From Clostridium bornimense (GTDB lineage Bacteria; Bacillota; Clostridia; Clostridiales; Clostridiaceae): a DNA stretch of 64,000 nt. The DNA is taken from positions 1,984,001 through 2,048,000 of the forward strand of contig NZ_HG917868.1 of NCBI RefSeq assembly GCF_000577895.1, in the 5' to 3' direction. Positions 55,321 to 63,395 of this stretch are shown here, in pieces. The notes under the pieces were generated by a model. It searched no databases. It saw only the letters and a program-made list of their open reading frames with translations, and was not told where the DNA came from. The translations under genes and the position numbers were made by a program. How positions within the stretch are numbered: the stretch's first letter is position 1; the number at the start of each line of letters is the position of its first letter.

Positions 55321-56010
55321 ATGAAAAAATTTATTAATATATTACTTCCTTTTATCATAATGTTTAATACACTTTTTACCCCTAAAGTATTTGCTGAAAA
55401 TCTAATTTCAACTACTCATTCAAAAGATGATTATTTAATTTTTATAGATGTTAATAGTCTTACTCTTTCATTAATAGATAAGTCAACAGAAGAGATAGTT
55501 AAAACTTATCCCGTTGCTTTAGGTAAAAAAACTACACCATCACCTATTGGTACTTGGAAAATAACAAGTAAAGCTTTGAAAGATGGTGCATTTGGAGGAT
55601 ATTGGCTTGGACTCAATGCCCCTTGGGATACCTTCGGTATTCACGGAACTAGCAGACCCGATTCCATCGGAAGCTATGCTTCAAATGGATGTATAAGAAT
55701 GTTTAATCATCATATTAAAGAATTATTTTTTCTAGTGGAATACGAAACATCTGTCATCGTTTCAGCTGGACCAAGTTGGCTTTTTTCTCCCTATGTAAGA
55801 ACTATAAAACCTAATGATAAAGGCGCTGATGTATATGACGTAGAAAGAGTCCTCAGTAGTATGGGATATTTTTTTGATACTATTGATGGGATTTACGATT
55901 ATACTCTTGAAAAAGCAGTTTTAGAATATAGAGAAGAACATAATCTTCCAATAAAAAATGAGATAGATAGTGAATTTTTAAAAAGTATTGGACTTTATAA
56001 ATTCGAATAA
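55321..56010 (+). CDS. Secreted L,D-transpeptidase (YkuD) with peptidoglycan-binding domain
   Basis: 229 residues. A signal peptide ends at VFA (25). The YkuD catalytic domain spans about 35-150 with His108 and Cys124 in the HGTS...SNGCIRM signature. A PG_binding_1-like domain occupies about 160-229 (NDKGADVYDVERVLSSMGYF). It should cross-link or modify peptidoglycan by 3-3 links outside the membrane. The start at 55321 follows AGGTGAAGG; ten codons upstream are open but not SD-led. A sensor kinase gene begins 17 nt after its stop, so wall stress control is a possibility. Confidence 0.9.
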   Translation: MKKFINILLPFIIMFNTLFTPKVFAENLISTTHSKDDYLIFIDVNSLTLSLIDKSTEEIVKTYPVALGKKTTPSPIGTWKITSKALKDGAFGGYWLGLNAPWDTFGIHGTSRPDSIGSYASNGCIRMFNHHIKELFFLVEYETSVIVSAGPSWLFSPYVRTIKPNDKGADVYDVERVLSSMGYFFDTIDGIYDYTLEKAVLEYREEHNLPIKNEIDSEFLKSIGLYKFE

Positions 56011-56027
56011 GAAAGTAGGTGTAATTT

Positions 56028-57998
56028 ATTAAACGACACTATAAAAGTATAAAAATTACTACTCTACTTTTATTTTTTATACTATATATTTTTTTAACTC
56101 CTATAAGAGTATACTGTAATGATGAATATATTGATTATACTATCCTTATTATCAATTCTTACGGTTCAGAAAATGAATGGGAAAAATCTATCTTAAATGG
56201 GTTAAAAGAAAATTTATCACCCTTTGAAAATATAAATTATGATTTAGAATATCTTGATGTAAAAATCAACTCTAGTGAAGAGTATGAAAATAGATTTTTA
56301 GACTTACTAAACCTGAAATATAGTAATCAAAAAATTGATTTAATTTTAACTGTAGATGATGAAGCCTTTACTCTAATACGGCCTATGATATTTAATAGTA
56401 ATAGCTTCGCCTATAAAACTCCTGTAGTTTCTATAGGTATAAATGAACATTTTACTTTATCTGAAAAAGAAAATGAATATATAACTGGAGTATTTGAAAT
56501 AGAAGACAACTTAAAATATTTAAATATGCTTATTGATATAAATCCAGAATTATCAAATCTTATAATTGTGTCAGATAAAAGTAAATATTCATCTATCATA
56601 AAAGAAAATATAAATTCTGTATCCTATTTAACATCAAAACCTATTGAAATAAGTTTTATAGAAGAAGAGTATTTAGATAACGTACTAATAAATTTGAAAA
56701 AAGTCGCTTCTCCACAAAGTGCAATTTTAATTATGGGAGACTTTAAATCTTCAGATGAAAATATTATATCTGATTTATCTGTCATCATTGATTCAATAAA
56801 ATCTATTACAGATGCACCTATTTATACAAAAGTTCCGTCATACTTATATGCTGGTGCAGTAGGAGGAGTGATGAAATTTGGTGAAAATCATGGATATATT
56901 GCTGGAGAAATTATTAGCAAATTACTACTGGGAGAGAATATAAAAAATTTGAACTCTATACATAACTCCCTCTACCTCACTGTGTTTAATTATGATGCTT
57001 TAAACTATTATAATATTAATCCATTACTACTTCCCAAAGGTAGCCTCTATATTAATAAAAATAAATTTGATTTATTGTTACCAAGACCTTTAAAATACTT
57101 AACTTGGTCTACCTTAATAATAATTACACTTGTTTTCATATTTACAATTTTTAAATATATCCGTGATAAAAAAACGGCTACCTTAAATAAAATTTTATTA
57201 AATCAAGCTTTAGAAAATGATAGATTAAAAACAAATTTTATAACAACTATCTCTCATGAACTAAGAACTCCATTAAATATAATTCTTAGTACGACAAAAC
57301 TTATTTCTCTTTCAATAAAAAAATCTATTATTGATAAAGAATATTTACTTTTGAAGCTAGATTATATTGAGAATAACTCTAATAGACTTTTAAAACTCAT
57401 AAATAATATCATAGATATAACAAAAATTGAATCTGGATTTTTGACACCTAACTTTGCTATGGATAATATAGTAGAAGTTGTTGAAAATACTACACTTTCT
57501 ATAATCGATTTAGCTAAAGAACATAACGTAAATATAATTTTTGATACTGAAGAAGAAGAAATAATGATGTCTATAGATCGAATCATGATTGAACGCATTA
57601 TTTTAAACCTAATCTCTAACTCTATAAAATTCACTAAAAGTTTAGGAACAATATATGTTTCCATTAACAAAAAAAATGATAATGTAATAATTTCTGTTGA
57701 AGATAATGGTATTGGTATACCTAATGATGAAATAGATAATGTTTTTCACCGATTTCATCAAGTAGATAGTTCACTTAGTAGACATAACGAAGGAAGTGGT
57801 CTAGGTCTTTTTATTGTCAATAGTCTTGTTAATCTACACTATGGTAAAATAGAAGTCTTTAGTATAGAAAATATAGGCACAAAATTTGATATCACCCTTC
57901 CTATTTTTATTACTAATGTTACAAATGATGATAATATAACTATTCAACCTCTTGAACAACTAATAAAAGTTGAAATGTCTGATCTTAAAGAAAAGTAA
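56028..57998 (+). CDS. Sensor histidine kinase with ABC-substrate-binding-like domain, probable ATT start
   Basis: The coding frame is open from just after a TAA at 56022-56024 and encodes a signal/TM helix (KITTLLLFFILYIFL) directly, long before the first ATG at 56385. An SD (AGTAGGTG) sits 6 nt before an ATT (56028-56030), so translation probably starts at this rare codon, giving 656 residues. Residues about 30-345 resemble an ABC-type substrate-binding domain (TILIINSYGSENEWEKSI). A second TM lies at about 357-377, the DHp His410 is in ISHELRTPLN, and the ATPase domain has NLISNSIKF, DNGIGIP and GSGLGLFIV. No response regulator gene is adjacent; it follows the L,D-transpeptidase gene. Confidence 0.85.
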   Translation: MKRHYKSIKITTLLLFFILYIFLTPIRVYCNDEYIDYTILIINSYGSENEWEKSILNGLKENLSPFENINYDLEYLDVKINSSEEYENRFLDLLNLKYSNQKIDLILTVDDEAFTLIRPMIFNSNSFAYKTPVVSIGINEHFTLSEKENEYITGVFEIEDNLKYLNMLIDINPELSNLIIVSDKSKYSSIIKENINSVSYLTSKPIEISFIEEEYLDNVLINLKKVASPQSAILIMGDFKSSDENIISDLSVIIDSIKSITDAPIYTKVPSYLYAGAVGGVMKFGENHGYIAGEIISKLLLGENIKNLNSIHNSLYLTVFNYDALNYYNINPLLLPKGSLYINKNKFDLLLPRPLKYLTWSTLIIITLVFIFTIFKYIRDKKTATLNKILLNQALENDRLKTNFITTISHELRTPLNIILSTTKLISLSIKKSIIDKEYLLLKLDYIENNSNRLLKLINNIIDITKIESGFLTPNFAMDNIVEVVENTTLSIIDLAKEHNVNIIFDTEEEEIMMSIDRIMIERIILNLISNSIKFTKSLGTIYVSINKKNDNVIISVEDNGIGIPNDEIDNVFHRFHQVDSSLSRHNEGSGLGLFIVNSLVNLHYGKIEVFSIENIGTKFDITLPIFITNVTNDDNITIQPLEQLIKVEMSDLKEK

Positions 57999-58009
57999 TT
58001 TTAACAGTT

Positions 58010-58348
58010 TAAGAGTCCATCGCAATAACGAATAATTTTTCGTAAGTGATAACTTTTTTATCATAGCACAGGTTAGAAGGCCAGGGCACAAGTAAGGTAA
58101 AAATTCCTCTTTGGGAGGAATTTTATTATAGTCCTGCGGACAGCACAGTGTTTTCATGTTTACTATATAATATAATTTGTAACCACAGCTTCATGAAATT
58201 GCAACTTTCATGAAGCTTTCTGTATTGACTTGTATATCAACTATGACCTAAGTAAGAAACATAGTCTAACTTATATAACACTTATAATTTAAGAAATTCC
58301 GCAGGAATTTCTTCCAGTACTGTGCACTGACATATCCCTGTGCCTATC
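58010..58348 (+). repeat. Dispersed hairpin repeat, copy F (modules 1 and 2)
   Basis: Module 1: perfect 10-bp stem AAAATTCCTC-TTTGG-GAGGAATTTT (58100-58124) and GTCCTGCGGAC (58131-58141). Module 2: a diverged TCATGAAATT-GCAACTTTCATGA hairpin (about 58190-58213) and GAAATTCC-GCA-GGAATTTC (58293-58311). A short GTGCACT-type tail follows. It lies in the 3' region of the sensor kinase gene, facing the convergent lipase gene. Confidence 0.85.
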
Positions 58349-58356
58349 AAAATTAC

Positions 58357-58390
58357 TAAAAAAAGCTGCCGCACTCTTCGTGCAACAGCT
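58357..58390 (-). terminator. Terminator of the first lipase gene
   Basis: On the minus strand AGCTGTTGCAC pairs with GTGCGGCAGCT (one mismatch) around a 5-nt loop, followed by seven T. Confidence 0.85.
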
Positions 58391-58395
58391 CATAC

Positions 58396-59499
58396 TTATT
58401 GTACATTATTGTCATAGAATTCGAAAACTTTATCTAAATATCCTGTTAAAATATCATCTGATTGTTTATATAATTCATGCTTAGAACCTTCTACAAATAC
58501 TAATTCACAATTTTTAGCGTATTTAGCAAATGTATTTTGTCCTCCATCATTTACATATGTATCATTATCTGCTTGAAATAAAAGTACTGGTATTTCCACC
58601 TTTGAAGCGTTATTTTTATCAATTATTTTCTTAGTTGCATTGAAAGATTCTTGTAACCATCTATAAGATGCTCCACCCTTTTTATATTCTTCTGTATTAC
58701 AAGTAATTTCATATGCATAATCATAACGATTCTTTGATGTTGCACCTGATCCATCAAAATCATATACTTCTTCATATGGTCCTTGTCCACTTACATAATT
58801 ATCAGCCATAGAAAAAGTTACTGCACCACAAGCAATAATTTTAGCTATCCAACTTGGTACATTCCCTGTGTTAATTTCTAACATAGGTGAACTTAAAATA
58901 GCTGCATCAAAATATCCTGGATAATCCTCTAAGAATTTAGCTCCTATTCCTCCACCCATTGAATGAGCATATAATAATAACTTTTCTTCACCCTTGTTTG
59001 GAATTACTATTTCATCTAAGAATTTTTTTAGATCAGTAACATAATAATCAAATTTTTCTACATTGATTTGTGTTGAGTCTTTTACTCCTAAATTTACTGA
59101 ATATCCATGTCCCCTATGTTCCATAGCATATACTGAATATCCTTGTTTTGTAAAGTAATATACCATTTCTCTGTACTTTGATAAATTTTCAGTAAAGCCA
59201 TGGCTTATTACTATACTTCCTTTAGCATTAGGAACTACATATGTTTCGTAGTATAATTTTCCTTCATTTTCACCAACAATATACCCTGATTTAGTAATAG
59301 AATCTAAATAAGGTTCTACTACAGTTTTCATAGTATCAATAAAGTTATCTTCATTGATAAAAAGACTACCTAATTTTTCAGATGTTGGCACACTTGTTTC
59401 TTCTGCATAAACTGTACCATAACTTACTGTTGATAATGCAATAACAGTAATTACTACAGCTGATAAAAACTTTAATAATTTAGATTTAAATTTTTTCAT
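58396..59499 (-). CDS. Secreted alpha/beta hydrolase (monoacylglycerol/lysophospholipase-like)
   Basis: 367 residues. A signal peptide ends near VYA (32). The alpha/beta hydrolase fold (about 50-365) of the Hydrolase_4 family shows HGFTENLSKY, MEHRGHGYS, the nucleophile Ser180 in AHSMGGG, Asp in FQADNDTYV and His in GSKHELY. It probably cleaves monoacylglycerols or lysophospholipids outside the cell. The start at 59497-59499 gives a clean signal peptide; an in-frame ATG 19 codons upstream lies right behind a TATAAT box and is unlikely. A close paralogue is encoded next door. Confidence 0.87.
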   Translation of the reverse strand: MKKFKSKLLKFLSAVVITVIALSTVSYGTVYAEETSVPTSEKLGSLFINEDNFIDTMKTVVEPYLDSITKSGYIVGENEGKLYYETYVVPNAKGSIVISHGFTENLSKYREMVYYFTKQGYSVYAMEHRGHGYSVNLGVKDSTQINVEKFDYYVTDLKKFLDEIVIPNKGEEKLLLYAHSMGGGIGAKFLEDYPGYFDAAILSSPMLEINTGNVPSWIAKIIACGAVTFSMADNYVSGQGPYEEVYDFDGSGATSKNRYDYAYEITCNTEEYKKGGASYRWLQESFNATKKIIDKNNASKVEIPVLLFQADNDTYVNDGGQNTFAKYAKNCELVFVEGSKHELYKQSDDILTGYLDKVFEFYDNNVQ

Positions 59500-59656
59500 A
59501 CCGTTTCCGCGATTCTTATAATGACCGCTTTTCTCACTTCCTTTCTTCAAATTCATTATATATTATACAATATTTTATATATTTCGCATTTATTATATCT
59601 TTGCTATTTGTAAAACTTTAGTATTTTATTGTATTCAATTCCTTTTTTTGTCTAAT

Positions 59657-59704
59657 AAAAAAATATCTTAACTCCACTAAAAATAGTTTCATTAAGATAT
59701 TTTT
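59657..59704 (-). terminator. Terminator of the second lipase gene
   Basis: AAAAATATCTTAA pairs with TTAAGATATTTTT across a 20-nt loop, followed by T on the minus strand, about 55 nt after the stop. Confidence 0.8.
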
Positions 59705-59758
59705 CAAAAAACTGTATATAATTAATTTTTAATTATATATTGGAAAAAAAAATTTATT

Positions 59759-60880
59759 TTATTTATCATTATTTTCATAAAATTTAAATATATTATTTAA
59801 ATAGTCTCTTAAAAAGTCATCAGAATGTCTATATAAGTCATGCTTACTTCCCTTTAGAAAAACTACATCACAATTTTTAACTTCATTAGCTAATATAGCT
59901 TGTCCATTAGGTTTGACAAATGTATCATTGTCAGCTTGAAATAGCAAAATAGGTGTCTCTATTTTCGATGCATTTTCTTTTTTCAATGCTTCTTTTGTAG
60001 CATCAAAAGACTCTTTAAGCCATCTAAAAGAAGCTCCTCCCTTTTGGTATCTCTCATCATTTTTTGTCTTATTATAACTATAATCATATCTATTTTTAGA
60101 TGTAGTACCACTTTCTTCGAATTCATATTCTCCACTAAATGGTTCTTGACCTAATACATATTTGTCACCTTTTCCTATGATATCGTAAAGATTAGCAATT
60201 AATTTAGCTATTGGGGCAGGAGTACTACCTGTATTAATCTCTAACATAGGTGAACTAAGCACTGCTGCATCAAAATAATTCGGATATCTCTCAAGAAATA
60301 GTGTTCCAATAGCCCCTCCCATAGAATGAGCAAATAGGAACAGTTCTTCTTCTCCTTTTTCTTTCATTACAATTTCATCTAAGAATGTCTTAAAATCTTC
60401 CACATAATAATCAAAATCTTCTACATCTATTTGAGTTTTATCTTCTTTACCTAAATTAACTGATAAACCATGACCTCTGTGCTCCATTGCAAAAACAGAA
60501 TATCCTTTTTTAATAAAGTAATAAATTATCTCATTATATTTTTCCAAAGATTCTGAGAATCCATGACTAATAGCTATAGCACCTTTAGCATCCTCAACTA
60601 CATATTTCTTATAATATATTGAACTAGATTTCTCACCTTCAAAATATCCATCTTCCATATTTTCTTCTAAATATGGTTCAACAATTTCTTCCATATCACC
60701 TATATAATTATCTTCTGATATGTATATATCGTCTATAATATTTTCTTCTATTTTTCCACCATAAGTTTTTGAATAAGTTATTTTTTCTTTTTTATCAATA
60801 AAAATAATACCTATCATAATTACTGTAATTAATAATGATACTACTATTAATATTTTACTTCTAATTTTATTTTTCTTCAA
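59759..60880 (-). CDS. Membrane-anchored alpha/beta hydrolase, paralogue of the secreted lipase
   Basis: 373 residues, aligned over nearly all its length with the neighbouring lipase. The N-terminal helix (KILIVVSLLITVIMIGIIF, about 9-27) lacks an evident signal-peptidase site and is followed by a charged stretch, so the enzyme is probably anchored. Catalytic Ser is in AHSMGGA, Asp in FQADNDTFV and His in GSKHDLY. Tandem duplication followed by a change of export signal is inferred. Each copy has its own terminator. Confidence 0.87.
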   Translation of the reverse strand: MKKNKIRSKILIVVSLLITVIMIGIIFIDKKEKITYSKTYGGKIEENIIDDIYISEDNYIGDMEEIVEPYLEENMEDGYFEGEKSSSIYYKKYVVEDAKGAIAISHGFSESLEKYNEIIYYFIKKGYSVFAMEHRGHGLSVNLGKEDKTQIDVEDFDYYVEDFKTFLDEIVMKEKGEEELFLFAHSMGGAIGTLFLERYPNYFDAAVLSSPMLEINTGSTPAPIAKLIANLYDIIGKGDKYVLGQEPFSGEYEFEESGTTSKNRYDYSYNKTKNDERYQKGGASFRWLKESFDATKEALKKENASKIETPILLFQADNDTFVKPNGQAILANEVKNCDVVFLKGSKHDLYRHSDDFLRDYLNNIFKFYENNDK

Positions 60881-60973
60881 AGTCTTCTCCTTTCTTATGC
60901 CATTCCTATAATGCTTTCTATTAATAAGTTTAGTTATAATTAAATTATCGATACTCTTATAATATTTCTTTAA

Positions 60974-62683
60974 CTAATTGCTATTATATAATATACTATA
61001 TCCATAATTAATGATAAGATTATTACTTTTATTTATATAATCATCTATATTTTCATCTTTATATTGTATATTTCTAAGATACAATTTTTCACAAAGCAAT
61101 GTAGAATGAATTATAACATCTCTTATATATTCTTTATCTTGTAATTCATAACTTTTTAAAATAACATTTTTTAACCTATCAATTTTCTCCTTAAGTTGCT
61201 CTACACCATCTCTTAATCTATATGGAAATATTAATTTATTAGCAACTACTACAAAGGCTACTCCTATAATAACATAGATTATTCTATAAAATACTAAAAG
61301 ATTAATATTTTGTGCTAAAGATGCTATAGATATAGATGCCGTTGCAGCAAATAATGAAATTTTATAATATTCCTTAAAGCCATACAAAAGATATAATGAA
61401 ACTATTAATATCGCTATAGTTATAAATTTTACATCTATTAAATTTATAATTGTGGCAGTAAATATAATAGCTAAAATATTCCCTCTTATTCTTTCTTTTG
61501 CTCTTAAGATAGTATCTTCATAGTATGGTTGCATAATAGACATAATCGTTATAATTGCCCATATTATTTTGTAAAATCCAAGCCATTCTCCTATATATAG
61601 TGATATAGTTAAAGTTATCGCCATTCTCATTGAAAATTTAAATCTTATGCTATTCCTATTAAAATATTCTTTAAAATATACATTGAAATCATCTATATCA
61701 CTTTTTTCCCACTTAGTATATATCTTATTTATTTCTTTTTTATTTAAGTTATAAAGCCGTTCTATATTAATTAATATTCTCTCTATTGCCTTCATTTCTT
61801 CATCAAAATAATTAGTTTTACTTTTTATATTATCCTCTAATATATATATTTCTCTTAATATATCATCTACAGCAACATTGCTTTTTATATATTTATTAAT
61901 AAGAACTACTATATTTAAAAATCTATCTATTATTTCATTATCAATCTTATTATCTAATAATTTCTCATATACTCTTACTAATGAAATATTTAGATATTCT
62001 ACATTTATGTATAGATTAAATTGTATTCTCCCTAAATATGTAGTTAAGTATCTCTTATGTCTTGTAACATAAACCTTATAGGCCACTGATCTCATTATCT
62101 TAGAACATCGTATTTCTATATCTTTATCAAATTTTCTCATAGCTATATTTTTGCATTGATTTTCTATTAACTGAAGAGCTTCTACAATACTATTGCCTAA
62201 AATCTCTTTTTCATCTTTTTTCTTTATAGTAGAACCAATTCCTACTAATAATACACCAAATATTACTGCAGCTATTCGCAAAGGTAATTGTTCTAATGAT
62301 ACTGATGCATATTGAGTAAAAACATATAACATTATAAACGGCTTATAAAAAGTTAAATCATAAGGTGATACAATAGTATACATTATTATAAAGATTGATA
62401 TAAAATTAATTGGAACAGATATATAAATATTAGTTGATGACAAAAATGATGCAAGTACAATAAGTATATCAATTATCATTATCTTAATAATTTTACTTAC
62501 AGTTTTCACTTGTAAATTTTGTCTTCCCATTACTGTTGAAGTTAATGCTATGGGAAATGCTATCATTATATTTTTCACTCCAAAAAATATTCCACATCCT
62601 AATAATGTAATAACTGCTATAGTACCATTTTTAACCATAGAATATACATTTATATTTGATTTCTTTATTATGTTATGACTCAT
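60974..62683 (-). CDS. FUSC/aromatic-acid-exporter-like membrane protein
   Basis: 569 residues. Two sets of about five TM helices (about 15-155 and 335-475) are separated by a cytoplasmic helical region (about 160-330). A soluble helical tail follows (about 480-569). This is the plan of fusaric acid resistance-like (FUSC) exporters; the second set carries the family's RIRGNILAIIFT and KLIFPYRLRDGVEQLKEK motifs. The start at 62681-62683 follows GAGGATTA by proper spacing. The substrate and partner proteins are unknown, and no membrane-fusion protein gene is adjacent. Confidence 0.8.
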   Translation of the reverse strand: MSHNIIKKSNINVYSMVKNGTIAVITLLGCGIFFGVKNIMIAFPIALTSTVMGRQNLQVKTVSKIIKIMIIDILIVLASFLSSTNIYISVPINFISIFIIMYTIVSPYDLTFYKPFIMLYVFTQYASVSLEQLPLRIAAVIFGVLLVGIGSTIKKKDEKEILGNSIVEALQLIENQCKNIAMRKFDKDIEIRCSKIMRSVAYKVYVTRHKRYLTTYLGRIQFNLYINVEYLNISLVRVYEKLLDNKIDNEIIDRFLNIVVLINKYIKSNVAVDDILREIYILEDNIKSKTNYFDEEMKAIERILINIERLYNLNKKEINKIYTKWEKSDIDDFNVYFKEYFNRNSIRFKFSMRMAITLTISLYIGEWLGFYKIIWAIITIMSIMQPYYEDTILRAKERIRGNILAIIFTATIINLIDVKFITIAILIVSLYLLYGFKEYYKISLFAATASISIASLAQNINLLVFYRIIYVIIGVAFVVVANKLIFPYRLRDGVEQLKEKIDRLKNVILKSYELQDKEYIRDVIIHSTLLCEKLYLRNIQYKDENIDDYINKSNNLIINYGYSILYNSN

Positions 62684-62784
62684 ATTAATCCTCACTATGA
62701 CTTTTTTATTAATATTGTCTGTAAGAGATTATATATATATTCATAATATAATTAAGCTATTAAATAATAAATTTATGTTTATAG

Positions 62785-63345
62785 GTCACAAGTATGATGG
62801 CACAAGGCACAAGTATGGATGAAATTCTTGCAGAATTTCTGAGATCATAAGTATTATGTCATTAGTTTGTTATTTTATAATTAGTCTGGAAATCATAACA
62901 TAGTCTTACAGGGATCTAATAGAAGTTGCACTTTCATATAGCTTGAAGTATATATGCTTTGTATAACGAAGTATAATTAAAGTTCATATTAGCATCTGTT
63001 CTAATTAAGTAGTGGTGAAAGCTGTAATCCATATGAAAATTTTAATTTTCATTGCGTACCTAGCACATTCTGGCTGTCCGCATGACTTATAATAATTTTT
63101 CCAAAGGGAAAAATTAACCTTCACTATCTATCATTCTTACTTCTTCACTTTTACTCTAAAAAAGGAACTGAAACACAATATTTATTGTGAAACAGCTCCT
63201 TGGTTTACAAATTATAATATAATTTTTGTATCTATAGTAAATATGAAAACACTTTGCCATCCGCAGGATTATAATAAAATTCCTCCTAAAGAGGAATTTT
63301 CACCTCACTTGTGCCCTGTGCCTTCTAACCTGTGCCCTGACATAC
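62785..63345 (-). repeat. Dispersed hairpin repeat, copy G (both modules plus a variant module 1)
   Basis: On the minus strand: a period-7 tract (63304-63342), module 1 (AAAATTCCTC-TTTAG-GAGGAATTTT, 63276-63300), ATCCTGCGGAT (63259-63269), a terminator hairpin (63159-63201), a second module 1 with a quite different perfect stem (AATTTTTCC-CTTT-GGAAAAATT, 63094-63115), then module 2 (about 62928-62945 and 62821-62839). It is the closest relative of copy C. Confidence 0.85.
63159..63201 (-). terminator. Probable terminator of cstA, inside repeat G
   Basis: AAGGAGCTGTTTCACAATA pairs with TATTGTGTTTCAGTTCCTT and is followed by T on the minus strand. It lies about 195 nt after the cstA stop and closely matches the terminator hairpin of repeat C. 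Confidence 0.7.
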
Positions 63346-63395
63346 AAATTTTCATTTGCTATTGCGATAGCCTCTTACTTCTATACTATATTTTA

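Noticed and set aside
63034-63070. Possible insertion-sequence inverted ends near repeat G
   Set aside because: No transposase frame and no target duplication could be recognised; treated as part of the repeat family instead.
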